DNA of 64,000 bases from Hyphococcus sp. (GTDB lineage Bacteria > Pseudomonadota > Alphaproteobacteria > Caulobacterales > Parvularculaceae): NCBI GenBank assembly GCA_028289605.1, contig JANQON010000003.1, forward strand, positions 186,001 through 250,000, read 5' to 3'. Positions 17,553 to 26,070 of this stretch are shown here, in pieces. Every line of letters begins with the position of its first letter. Position 1 is the stretch's first letter. The notes beneath the pieces were generated by a model. That model was given only the letters and a program-made list of their open reading frames with translations, searched no databases and had not been told where the DNA came from. The translations under genes were made by a program, and so were the position numbers.

Positions 17553-17906
17553 CTATTCCTTGCGTAGAATCTTCTCCATCGCCTTTCCCCGGGCGAGTTC
17601 ATCGATCAGTTTGTCGAGATACCGGATTTCCCGCATGGTCGGTTCTTCGACGTCTTCGACCCGCACGCCGCAAACGACGCCCTTGATAAGGGATCGGGAG
17701 GGGTTCATTTGCGGCGCCTCGGCGAAAAAGGTCTCGAAATCGGTCTTGTTATCCAGTTGCGCTTTCAATTCCTTTTGACTGTAGCCGGTCAACCAGCGAA
17801 TGATCTCATCGACTTCTGATTTCGTGCGTTCCTTTTTCTCCGCCTTGTTGACGTAGTGCGGATAGACGCTCGCGAAACTCATTGCGTAGATGCGGTGTTG
17901 GGTCAT
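17553..17906 (-). CDS. DUF2200 domain-containing protein
   Basis: 117 aa. [36 protein letters not shown] and [20 protein letters not shown] match the DUF2200 family, small cytosolic proteins of unknown function common in Proteobacteria and Firmicutes. The ATG at 17906 follows GAGGAG by 9 nt; the longer frame to 18017 is not supported. Confidence 0.88.
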   Translation of the reverse strand: MTQHRIYAMSFASVYPHYVNKAEKKERTKSEVDEIIRWLTGYSQKELKAQLDNKTDFETFFAEAPQMNPSRSLIKGVVCGVRVEDVEEPTMREIRYLDKLIDELARGKAMEKILRKE

Positions 17907-18087
17907 GGCGTGAAGCTCCTCGCCGTCGGTGCGCCGCCCCCTCGACAAGAGGCGTATGGCGGCACCATACCATCCCCGCGAAGCGTTGAGAAATCGGGTC
18001 CTTTGAGATCGTTGCATGAGCGGGCTTCGGCGCCTTTGTTGATTGGCCGACTTTCGATTTCCCCGCCAATTGGTTTACGCTAGCCGC

Positions 18088-19119
18088 ATGGGTCAGGTTT
18101 CAGCTTTGTTCGTTCACAAAGTAGTCGGCGTCGCCACATCCGGAGAAGCGCCGGGCGGCGCGCGTCGGCGAGACCTGTTCGAATCCGTCGGCGTCGACCC
18201 GGACGCGCCGGTCGACCCCAAGCTCATGATCCCCGATAGCGACTATTACGACCTGTGCGAAAGGGTGGCGCGCGAGGATGAGCATGGCCCCTCAATTACC
18301 ATTCGGGTCGGCTCGACCATGCGCTGCGACGACTACGGCGCTTTCGGCCTCGCATGGAAATCAGCGGTCGATCTTCGAGGATCTTTCGGACGGGCCGAAC
18401 GCTACGGCCGGGTGTTGACCAGCGTCTCGGCTTATGAGCTGAGACAAGAAGGCGGCAAAGCGTTCATGATGCTGCACCGTGCGGGCGAGCGGCGGTTAGG
18501 ACTGCGGCTTTCGAACGAACAGACGATCACGGCGGTGACGCAGATCAGCCGCGAAGTCTGCCGGACCACGTTTTGTCCCGAAACGGTTTACTTCAAACAT
18601 GACGCTCCGTCGGACATTTCGAAACACGAGGCGTATTTCGGATGTCCCGTTGTTTTCGGCGCCGACCGGGATGCGTTGGAAGTCTCAGAGGAATCGCTGA
18701 CCGCGCCGAACCGGCTGGGCGATCCCAGCATTTCAGAGTTCTTCGACAAGCATCTGGAAAAAGAGGTTTCCGAGCTTTCCGACGACGGCGGCCTGGGGCA
18801 ACAGGTCCGTATACAGATTTCCCAAGCCTTGAGTGAAGGCGTGCCCCCTGTTTCCGATGTCGCCGGACGTCTGGGGTTAAGCGGGCGGACGCTGCAGCGG
18901 CGCCTGGCGGCGCAGGATTTGGCCTACCAGGACCTGGTCGATACGGCCCGCCGGGAACTCGCCGAACGGTTGCTGCGCAAAACCGACTACGCGCTTGCGG
19001 AAGTCGCTTTCCTCACCGGCTTTTCGGAACAAAGCGCCTTCACCCGCGCTTTCAAGCGCTGGAGCGGGCAGACGCCGCGATCCTATCGGCTGGACGCCCA
19101 GCCGGCGCCAAGATCATAG
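18088..19119 (+). CDS. AraC-family transcriptional regulator (arabinose-binding-like N-domain)
   Basis: 343 aa. The C-terminal ~90 residues form two helix-turn-helix units (VAGRLGLSGRTLQRRLAAQ; LAEVAFLTGFSEQSAFTRAF). The N-terminal ~200 residues fit the PF12625-type domain of OruR/MmsR-like regulators (SDYYDLCERVAREDEHGPSI). It faces the NmrA/DUF4345/DUF1772 genes on the same strand 101 nt away and probably controls them. The ATG at 18088 has no strong ribosome site. Confidence 0.88.
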   Translation: MGQVSALFVHKVVGVATSGEAPGGARRRDLFESVGVDPDAPVDPKLMIPDSDYYDLCERVAREDEHGPSITIRVGSTMRCDDYGAFGLAWKSAVDLRGSFGRAERYGRVLTSVSAYELRQEGGKAFMMLHRAGERRLGLRLSNEQTITAVTQISREVCRTTFCPETVYFKHDAPSDISKHEAYFGCPVVFGADRDALEVSEESLTAPNRLGDPSISEFFDKHLEKEVSELSDDGGLGQQVRIQISQALSEGVPPVSDVAGRLGLSGRTLQRRLAAQDLAYQDLVDTARRELAERLLRKTDYALAEVAFLTGFSEQSAFTRAFKRWSGQTPRSYRLDAQPAPRS

Positions 19120-19220
19120 CGATTGGCGCCGGCGGTCAAAACTCCGGCGCCGCCTGTCAATAAATCCCGCGCCGCCTCCGGCTATTCCTTGCTGCGTCCC
19201 AAGCAGAAAAGGAGAAAGCC

Positions 19221-20081
19221 ATGGGAGTCACCAACACGCAAGCGCCGGGTCGATCGGATGAGTTGGTTCTGGTCCTCGGCGGCACCGGCAAAACCGGCCG
19301 CCGCATTGCGGCGCGCCTGAAAGACAAGGGCGTTCCGGTCCGCATCGGATCGCGGTCGGCGGCGCCAGCCTTTGACTGGAGCCGGGAAGACGGGTGGGAC
19401 GCCTGCCTTGAAGGCGTAACGGCGGCCTACATCACGTTGGCGCCCGATCTCGCCATGCCGGGATCGACTGACTTGATCCGCGCTTTTTGCGAGCAGGCCA
19501 AACGTCACGGCGTTAAGCGTCTTGTCCTGTTGTCCGGCCGCGGCGAGGCCGAGGCGCAGGCCTGCGAGAAAATCGTACAAGACGCCGGCGCTGACTGGAC
19601 GATCGTTCGGGCCAGCTGGTTTCATCAGAACTTTTCCGAAGGCGCCTTTATCGACATGGTCCTCGCCGGCCAGATCACCCTGCCGGTCAGCGACGTGAAG
19701 GAGCCGTTCGTGGATGTCGACGACATCGCCGACGTCGCCGCGGCCGCCCTGACCGAACCGGGGCACGCCGGTGAAGTCTATGAAGTCACCGGCCCGCGGC
19801 TGATGACGTTCGCTGACGTGGCGGCGGAAATTTCCAAGGCGAGCGCGCGCGAGGTTGCGTTCGTTGAAATCCCCCATGCGGCCTTTCTCAAAGGCGTCGC
19901 CGATTCTGGCGCACCGAAGGAAGTCGTCTGGATGATGGACTATCTTTTCTCAACGGTGCTCGACGGGCGCAATGCGTATCTCACCGACAGCGTCCAGCGC
20001 GCTCTTGGACGCGAGCCGAGGGATTTCGCTGATTACGCCCGCGACGTCGCGGCGACGGATCTCTGGAGGGCGGTCGCATGA
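19221..20081 (+). CDS. NmrA-like NAD(P)-binding (atypical SDR) protein
   Basis: 286 aa. The Rossmann loop is LVLGGTGKTGRRIAARL, with RIGSRSAAPAFDW as the second strand and loop, resembling NmrA/QOR2/HSCARG-type NAD(P)H sensors or quinone-type reductases. The usual catalytic Tyr-Lys pair is not evident. AAAGGAG lies 6 nt before the ATG. Its stop overlaps the DUF4345 gene start by 4 nt (ATGA), so the genes form one operon under the preceding AraC gene. Confidence 0.85.
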   Translation: MGVTNTQAPGRSDELVLVLGGTGKTGRRIAARLKDKGVPVRIGSRSAAPAFDWSREDGWDACLEGVTAAYITLAPDLAMPGSTDLIRAFCEQAKRHGVKRLVLLSGRGEAEAQACEKIVQDAGADWTIVRASWFHQNFSEGAFIDMVLAGQITLPVSDVKEPFVDVDDIADVAAAALTEPGHAGEVYEVTGPRLMTFADVAAEISKASAREVAFVEIPHAAFLKGVADSGAPKEVVWMMDYLFSTVLDGRNAYLTDSVQRALGREPRDFADYARDVAATDLWRAVA

Positions 20082-20503
20082 AACAGTTTCTGACGCGCGC
20101 CGTGACCGGCCTGGCCGGGCTCACGGCGCTGGGGATCGGCGGGTTTATTCTGCTGGACCCGCAAATGTTCTTTATGCAGAACGGCGTTGTCCTCGGCGAC
20201 AGTCCCGATCTGCTATCCGAGATCAGGGCGCCCGGCGGACTGTTGTTCGCCGCCGGCGCGGTGATCTTCGCCGGCGCCGTTCATGAGCGACTGACGCACA
20301 TCGCTCAGTTGACCGCGGTCGTTGTCTTCGGCGCCTATGGCGTCTCGCGCGCGATCAGCTTCGCCGTTGACGGCGCGCCGTCAAACGCACTGATCGCCGC
20401 CATGATCATTGAACTGGCGATCGCAGGCGTTGTCGCAATCATGTTGGCGCTAGGGAAAGAGACCGCGCCGGCGCAGCGAGGGAGCAGCAACCATGCCTTC
20501 TGA
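20078..20503 (+). CDS. DUF4345 domain-containing membrane protein
   Basis: 141 aa with four hydrophobic segments. LLDPQMFFMQNGV and EIRAPGGLLFAAGAVI match the DUF4345 family. It overlaps the NmrA-like gene (ATGA at 20078) and overlaps the following DUF1772 gene by 11 nt, so the three genes are translationally coupled. The function is unknown; genes of this kind often sit beside oxidoreductases. Confidence 0.82.
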   Translation: MKQFLTRAVTGLAGLTALGIGGFILLDPQMFFMQNGVVLGDSPDLLSEIRAPGGLLFAAGAVIFAGAVHERLTHIAQLTAVVVFGAYGVSRAISFAVDGAPSNALIAAMIIELAIAGVVAIMLALGKETAPAQRGSSNHAF

Positions 20504-20990
20504 TTGGACAGTCTACGCGTGTCTTCTCCTCGGTTTGTCGAGCGCGCTTGTCGGCGGCGTTTTCAAGGCCTTTTCGGAGTTCCTGATGAGGGCGCTGATG
20601 CGAACACAGACAGCGGGCGCGATCGAAGCCATGCAGCACATCAATCGCACGGTGATGCGCACGGAGTTTATCGTATCATTCATCGCCCTGGCGCCGCTGT
20701 CGCTGGCGTTTGCAGCCTATGGCCTGTTTCACTTGACGGGGCTGGAGCGAAACCTCGTTGCGGCGGCGGCGCTCGTTTATTGCGGCGGCGTGTTTCTGGT
20801 CACGATTGCAGGGAACGTTCCGATGAACAATCGGCTTGCAACAATGGATCATACGTCGACAGAGGCGGCGCAGTACTGGACCGTATACGGCAGACGGTGG
20901 ACGCGGCTGAATCACATCCGCACGATTGGCGCGATTACGACCGCCGGCATGTATTTCCTGGCGATGGTCGCTGTCGCCAGCCCCGGCTAA
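20493..20990 (+). CDS. DUF1772 / anthrone-oxygenase-like membrane protein
   Basis: 165 aa, four membrane segments. GGVFKAFSEFLMRALM, AGAIEAMQHINRTVMR and NVPMNNRLA are the conserved DUF1772 signatures; the family includes anthrone oxygenase-like enzymes that act on polycyclic aromatics without a cofactor. It is the last gene of the NmrA/DUF4345/DUF1772 operon. Activity is inferred from family only. Confidence 0.85.
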   Translation: MPSDWTVYACLLLGLSSALVGGVFKAFSEFLMRALMRTQTAGAIEAMQHINRTVMRTEFIVSFIALAPLSLAFAAYGLFHLTGLERNLVAAAALVYCGGVFLVTIAGNVPMNNRLATMDHTSTEAAQYWTVYGRRWTRLNHIRTIGAITTAGMYFLAMVAVASPG

Positions 20991-20993
20991 GGT

Positions 20994-21296
20994 TTACTTT
21001 TGCTTGCGCGCCTCGAACGCCGCCATTTGCTCCGGCGTCGCAGGCGCCTGGAACTGTTCTTTCCATTGACTGTAGGGCATGCCGTAAACGCGCTCGCGCG
21101 CCTCGTCCTTGGTCAATGTCACGCCCTGCTCAGCGGCGGATTCTTTGTACCAGTCGCCGAGGCAGTTGCGGCAGAAATTGGCGAGGATCATCAGATCGAT
21201 ATTCTGGACATCCTTGTTGTTGTCCAGGTGCGACAACAACCGGCGGAAGGTCATCGCATCGATTTTGTCCTGAAGATCTTCGGTCATCACGCTCAT
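20994..21296 (-). CDS. DUF1244 domain-containing protein
   Basis: 100 aa. RRLLSHLDNNKDVQNIDLMILANFCRNC spans the family signature, followed by LGDWY and YGMPYSQWKEQ. DUF1244 proteins are small and highly conserved across Alpha- and Gammaproteobacteria, but their role is unknown. It is convergent with the DUF1772 gene, with a 3-nt gap, and divergent from the four-TM gene. Confidence 0.9.
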   Translation of the reverse strand: MSVMTEDLQDKIDAMTFRRLLSHLDNNKDVQNIDLMILANFCRNCLGDWYKESAAEQGVTLTKDEARERVYGMPYSQWKEQFQAPATPEQMAAFEARKQK

Positions 21297-21476
21297 GGCT
21301 TGTGCTCCGGTCCTGTGGATTTCTGCAAAGAGACGCTTTTTTCACTTCTTGTCAATTGGGGTGAACGGGTATGCATTCATGCTATGCGGCGGGCGCGCGC
21401 GCCCTCGAATATTGACAAAAAACAACGCGTCGCCGCATTTGGTAATCGAGGGCGCCCCGATGGGCGAGCGGCGATT

Positions 21477-22718
21477 ATGACGCACGATTTCAAGTTCAAC
21501 GACGAGCTGTTGCTCGATCCGGCGGATCAGGAATACGCCAGGAAGGAACTTGAAGACGCATATTTCGTCGTTTTTGCGCCGGAAACCCACGACGCCTTTC
21601 GCCGTATCGACCGTCGCGCGCTGAGCGAGCGAAACCGATTTCGGTTTTTCGGTCTGCTTGCGGTGTTTCTGGCCTTCGCCGCAATCTGCACCGCCGCGTA
21701 TGAGGCGATTATTCTGATCCCCGCATATGACGCGCAAGTGGCGAGCGAGCGGGCGGCCAAAGGGGACCCGGAAACAGCGACGGACGGTTCTGTGAAAGCG
21801 CTGTCGCCTGCGCTCAAGCTTGAAAAACAACGCCTGAAAACTGTCGCCGCCGGCGCCGCCAGCGCCGGTCTTGTGGGTGTGCTGATTTCATGGCTCGGTA
21901 TGGGAATCGCGCGTCGTAAACAGCGCTGGCTGGCCATGCGTCTGTTCGCTGAAAGAATTCGCCAATGGAACTGGCAGTATCTTCTTGCAAATTTGCCGGC
22001 GGCGGTGCGGTCTATGGGCGCTGAGGATCGCCGCAATGCTTATGTCGAGCATCGCAAGCGCGCCTTCGACAATTTCGCCAGGGACTTCGAATCGAAACTG
22101 GATGCGAGGCTGCACGAGAATTTAGGCGCAGAACACCACCATGCGGACACGGACTGGTTGATGCCGCAGATGCGGCCGCATGTTTCGCCGCAGAAACTGA
22201 AGAAAGACATGCTCGATGCGGTTGATGAAGACTCCGACGCGCACAGGCGTGCGGAAAAAATCCTTCGCGCCTACAACCGAACACGCATGCAGGGTCAACT
22301 CGACTATTCTCAATACATGGTTGGCGAGGGAAGATTCTGGACGCACCCCTTTACGCAACTGCGCATTCTGGAAGGGACCGGCCATTTTCTCATCGCAGCG
22401 ACGATCGTCATGCATGTCGCCATCGTCTGCGCTGTTCTTTTCGACATCCCCGAACTCAAGTCGCCTCACGTCTATTTTCTGACGATCTCATTCGCCATTG
22501 CGGCGCTGGCGTTGCGCGCTGTTGAGGGCGGGCTTCGTGCGGAGCAGAACCTTGAGCGCCTTAAGACGTATAGAGAGGAGCTGCAGGACTTGTTCCACAG
22601 CTTTCACACCGCTGATCTGGAGAATAGAATCGATATCGCTATCGATTTCGAGGCCGCTGCCGGGCGCGAAATGCGCGAATTTTTGCACTGCACGAAAGAG
22701 CAGAAATACTTGATGTAG
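21477..22718 (+). CDS. Four-TM protein of unknown function, SLATT-like layout
   Basis: 413 aa. Membrane segments at about 57-80, 121-143, 301-322 and 331-348 form two hairpins. Between them lies a charged region of about 150 residues (WLAMRLFAERIRQWNWQYL, then a helical His/Asp-rich part). The tail after the last segment is helical (AEQNLERLKTYREELQ) and ends with EFLHCTKEQKYLM. The pattern of a short-loop TM pair with an Arg/Trp-rich helix resembles SLATT effector proteins of SMODS/SLOG and TRPM-like conflict systems, but no clear signature allows a firm call. ATG at 21477 is chosen over the longer frame. It is followed after 120 nt by a TIR-WD40 gene in the same direction. Confidence 0.6.
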   Translation: MTHDFKFNDELLLDPADQEYARKELEDAYFVVFAPETHDAFRRIDRRALSERNRFRFFGLLAVFLAFAAICTAAYEAIILIPAYDAQVASERAAKGDPETATDGSVKALSPALKLEKQRLKTVAAGAASAGLVGVLISWLGMGIARRKQRWLAMRLFAERIRQWNWQYLLANLPAAVRSMGAEDRRNAYVEHRKRAFDNFARDFESKLDARLHENLGAEHHHADTDWLMPQMRPHVSPQKLKKDMLDAVDEDSDAHRRAEKILRAYNRTRMQGQLDYSQYMVGEGRFWTHPFTQLRILEGTGHFLIAATIVMHVAIVCAVLFDIPELKSPHVYFLTISFAIAALALRAVEGGLRAEQNLERLKTYREELQDLFHSFHTADLENRIDIAIDFEAAAGREMREFLHCTKEQKYLM

Positions 22719-22838
22719 CAGTCAGCGGCGGCCGCCCGTCGCCAACCGCTTGCACAGCTCTTGCGGCCATTGCATTATCTTGGGGACGTGCGGCCATCCG
22801 CGTCCGGCGACGCGGGCCGGACCGGTCAAGGGGGGGTG

Positions 22839-25800
22839 ATGCGGTTCTTTTCGGGCGACAAGCGGGGCGGCGCGTCTGATGGCGCGCCTGTTCCTTTCGA
22901 TCCGACGAACTACGCCTACCGGGCGTTCATCAGTTACGCCCGCACGGACAGAGATTTCGTCGACGACCTCTATTCCCGTCTCACCAAATATCGCACGCCC
23001 GAGGCGCTGTCGAAGCAGCGGGGTGCGTTCGGTCATCCGCCGCGAAGCTTGCGCATTTTTCTCGATCGAAAAAGCGTTGAAGCGGGCGGCAGCGTGCCTG
23101 AGAGCATCAGAAACAAAATCAAGTCGTCGGCGTTTCTGATCGTATTCTGCTCAAAGCACGCGAAGGACCGCTATTGGGTCAACGAGGAGATCAAGACATT
23201 TCTGGAGGACGCCTCGGCGGAGCGTATCATTCCGGTCTATCTGCGCGATAATCGGGACACGCCGCTTCCCGATATCGTGCCGCCGCCGCTGCTCGCGCTT
23301 GACGACAATATGCCGGTCGGCGCCGACCTTGTCGTCGACGGCGGCATTACCGTCGTCAGGGACAAAGTCATCGGCGGACTGATCGGATTTTCGCAGGATC
23401 AGATCGCGCGCGAGCAGGAACGCCAGGACAAGAAAGACCGCAATCGCGCGCGCATGGTGATCGCCGCGATCACAACGTTGTTCTTCGCCGCCTGTCTCGC
23501 CGGCGTCGCCGCCTATAACGCCCGGAATGACGCCCTGGTGTCCGAATCGCGCGTGCTTGCGCGGAGCGCCGTCGAAAACGCCGTGAACGGAGAGCCGGCG
23601 CGAGGCATGTTGCTCGCGCTCGAAGGATTGCCGGCAGGGCAGGGAACGCCGCCCTTTTTGCAGCGTCCGCTTGAGCCGAGAGCTCTGGGCGCGCTCGCCG
23701 CATCCATGTTCTGGCAAGGCGAGCGGCGCATTCTAACGGATCCGGAAGGCAATTGGCGTCGCCGGCCTGAATTCGCCGTGTCTGCTGACGGATCGGCCAT
23801 CGCCGTCTCCATGGATTCGCGCATTCGCATTATCGATGCGGCGACGTATCAGGACCTGGCCGAACGCACGCTGCCGGAAGACGATGGCGCAGTCCGAACC
23901 ATCGCCTTTAGTCCCGACGGGGACCTTATCGCGATTGGAACGATGGACGGCGCCGTGACGGTTCTCAATCGCACGCTCGACGAGGAAAAGTTCAAGCATC
24001 GCGAAGACCGCCGATCGATCGCCATGATCCGATTTCGTCCGGACGCTTCGGAAATTCTGGTCAGTGCGTCGCATCAGCCGTTCGTGTTGGATATTGACAC
24101 CGGCGAACGAAAACACACGCTTGTCGGCCACGAACGAAACGTTCAATCCGTCGACTACAGCGCAGACGGACAGTGGATCGTCACAAACGCCGGCGACCGG
24201 TCGGTACGCTTCTGGGATGCGGATACCGGCGAACAGGTCGGCGTCATTACGACCGAAGCGCATATGGGCTTTTACAAAGCTGTCGCCGATCCGGATTTCG
24301 CTTATGCGGTGACGACGAGCCGCCATGAATTTCAGTATCACCTTCAGGTCTGGTCGATCCCTGAGGGCGCGCTTGTCAAATCGGTGTCGACGCGGTCGCT
24401 GGCCGGCGAAATGCGCGAATTTGATCTCAGTCCCGACGGATCCCTGATCGCTGCGCGCGAAGGCGCGGAGATTGCGCTGCGCAAGCTCGAGGATTTATCC
24501 GAAGCGCGGCGGATCAGGGGGCACGGGGACGAAATCTTTCAGGTGCGTTTCAGCAATGACGGCGAACACCTTGCGACAACATCGGGCGACCTGACCATGC
24601 GGATCTGGAATGTCGCGTCCGGTCGCGAGCTCGGCCGCTTTCGCAACGCTCAATTTGCGTTCCGCGATCCGACCTTTACCGCTGACGGCGGCGGCGTTGT
24701 CGCGAAAACCAATGACGGCGTCATCCACGCCTGGAGCGCGCCGCCGACGGCGCCCGTCGGGCTCGGCGAAGGACACGTCAATGTCGTCAATACCGTCGAG
24801 TTCAGTCCTGACGGCGCTCATATTGTCACCGCGTCCGATGATTTTTCCGTCCGCCTGTGGGATGCGAACACCGGTGCGCTCGTCCGCGTGATGGACCGCG
24901 AGGCCGGACATTTTTTTCCGGCCAAGGGCGCCGTCTTCAGCCCGGACGGGAAATATGTCGTCAGTCACGGCGAAGACAACGCGGCCATTGTGTGGGATGT
25001 TGCGACCGGCGGCGAAGTGCAAGCGTGGGGCGCTACCAATTCCATGTGGGACGCGCGGTTTTCTCCCGATTCCAAACGCGTTGTCCTGGCGGAAAAAGAC
25101 GGGTCCGCCGGCGTGTTCGATCTGGAGAGCGGCGAGGCGATTGCGCTGATGGAAGGCCACGAGGAGGGCGTGCGCGGCGCGCGGTTTTCGCCCGACGGAT
25201 CGAAAGTGCTGACATGGTCCGGCGACGAGACCGTCAGGCTTTGGGATGCGGCGACGGGCGAACTCCTCATCACCAAGAATACCAACCTCAACGCCAACGC
25301 CGTATTCGCCGACGATGGAACAAGCGTCATCGCCATGGGCTTCGACATGCTGATCCGGTTCGATGCGGAAACCGGAGAGACGCTCATGCGCTACGGCCCG
25401 CATAACGGCGTTGTTTGGAACGCCGTATTAACGCCTGACGGTAAGCGGATGGCGACGGCGTCGCGGGATTCAACCGCGGTGATCTGGGAGGTTGAAACCG
25501 GCGTTGAGCTTTTGAGGCTGCGCGGCGAACAGCGCGACCTGACCGATGTCGCGATCAGTCCGGACGGCAAATATGTTGCAACCACGGCGTCTTTCGGCGG
25601 ATCGCCAGTCGTGTTGTGGGATGTCGACACAGGTCAGCGCGTCGCCGCATACGACGGCCAGGGCGCTACCGTTATGGACGTGGAGTTTGCGCCGTGGGCG
25701 CCGGGCGAACCGATGCGGTTCGCCACCGCCGGCGCCGACAACACCGTCGCGATTTGGTCTGCGCCTCGATCCATCGACGATAACAGCCTCGTCGCCGATG

Positions 25801-25964
25801 CATGCCGCCAATTGGCGGCGGAGGACCGGGTTTTGACGCCGAGCGAAGCCGGCGCGGTCGGCGTTCCCTTCACCGGGCGGTCTCCCTGCGCAGCGGCGGG
25901 TCCGTTGACCAAAGCGTTCTGGGACGGCGTCTTCAACAAAACTGACAACGCCCAATCGGATTAG
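22839..25964 (+). CDS. TIR domain - TM - WD40 repeat protein
   Basis: 1041 aa. Residues 27-140 form a TIR domain: YRAFISYARTDRDFVDDLYS, LRIFLDRKSVEAGGSVPESI (BB-loop area), SSAFLIVFCSKHAKD, and YWVNEEIKTF, which has W113 and Glu at 116-117 in the place of the NADase WCxxE motif (C replaced by V). Residues 206-226 are a membrane segment (MVIAAITTLFFAACLAGVAA). The linker (ALVSESRVLARSAVENAVNGE...GMLLALEGLP) is the type found between NACHT and WD40 domains in nSTAND proteins. From about residue 300 to the end there are 14-15 WD-like blades (such as VRFSNDGEHLATTSGDLTMRIWN), enough for two seven-bladed propellers. ATG at 22839 follows a GGGGGG ribosome site. The probable role is a membrane-tethered sensor with a TIR NADase or scaffold head. 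Confidence 0.85.
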   Translation: MRFFSGDKRGGASDGAPVPFDPTNYAYRAFISYARTDRDFVDDLYSRLTKYRTPEALSKQRGAFGHPPRSLRIFLDRKSVEAGGSVPESIRNKIKSSAFLIVFCSKHAKDRYWVNEEIKTFLEDASAERIIPVYLRDNRDTPLPDIVPPPLLALDDNMPVGADLVVDGGITVVRDKVIGGLIGFSQDQIAREQERQDKKDRNRARMVIAAITTLFFAACLAGVAAYNARNDALVSESRVLARSAVENAVNGEPARGMLLALEGLPAGQGTPPFLQRPLEPRALGALAASMFWQGERRILTDPEGNWRRRPEFAVSADGSAIAVSMDSRIRIIDAATYQDLAERTLPEDDGAVRTIAFSPDGDLIAIGTMDGAVTVLNRTLDEEKFKHREDRRSIAMIRFRPDASEILVSASHQPFVLDIDTGERKHTLVGHERNVQSVDYSADGQWIVTNAGDRSVRFWDADTGEQVGVITTEAHMGFYKAVADPDFAYAVTTSRHEFQYHLQVWSIPEGALVKSVSTRSLAGEMREFDLSPDGSLIAAREGAEIALRKLEDLSEARRIRGHGDEIFQVRFSNDGEHLATTSGDLTMRIWNVASGRELGRFRNAQFAFRDPTFTADGGGVVAKTNDGVIHAWSAPPTAPVGLGEGHVNVVNTVEFSPDGAHIVTASDDFSVRLWDANTGALVRVMDREAGHFFPAKGAVFSPDGKYVVSHGEDNAAIVWDVATGGEVQAWGATNSMWDARFSPDSKRVVLAEKDGSAGVFDLESGEAIALMEGHEEGVRGARFSPDGSKVLTWSGDETVRLWDAATGELLITKNTNLNANAVFADDGTSVIAMGFDMLIRFDAETGETLMRYGPHNGVVWNAVLTPDGKRMATASRDSTAVIWEVETGVELLRLRGEQRDLTDVAISPDGKYVATTASFGGSPVVLWDVDTGQRVAAYDGQGATVMDVEFAPWAPGEPMRFATAGADNTVAIWSAPRSIDDNSLVADACRQLAAEDRVLTPSEAGAVGVPFTGRSPCAAAGPLTKAFWDGVFNKTDNAQSD

Positions 25965-26070
25965 CCGCCGACACAGGCCCGCACGCACCTTACGTTGACC
26001 AATGTCAAGGCGGCGGCCGAACCGGCGCGCATACCATCATGCCGCAACACAGGTGAGCGAGGCGGCGACC

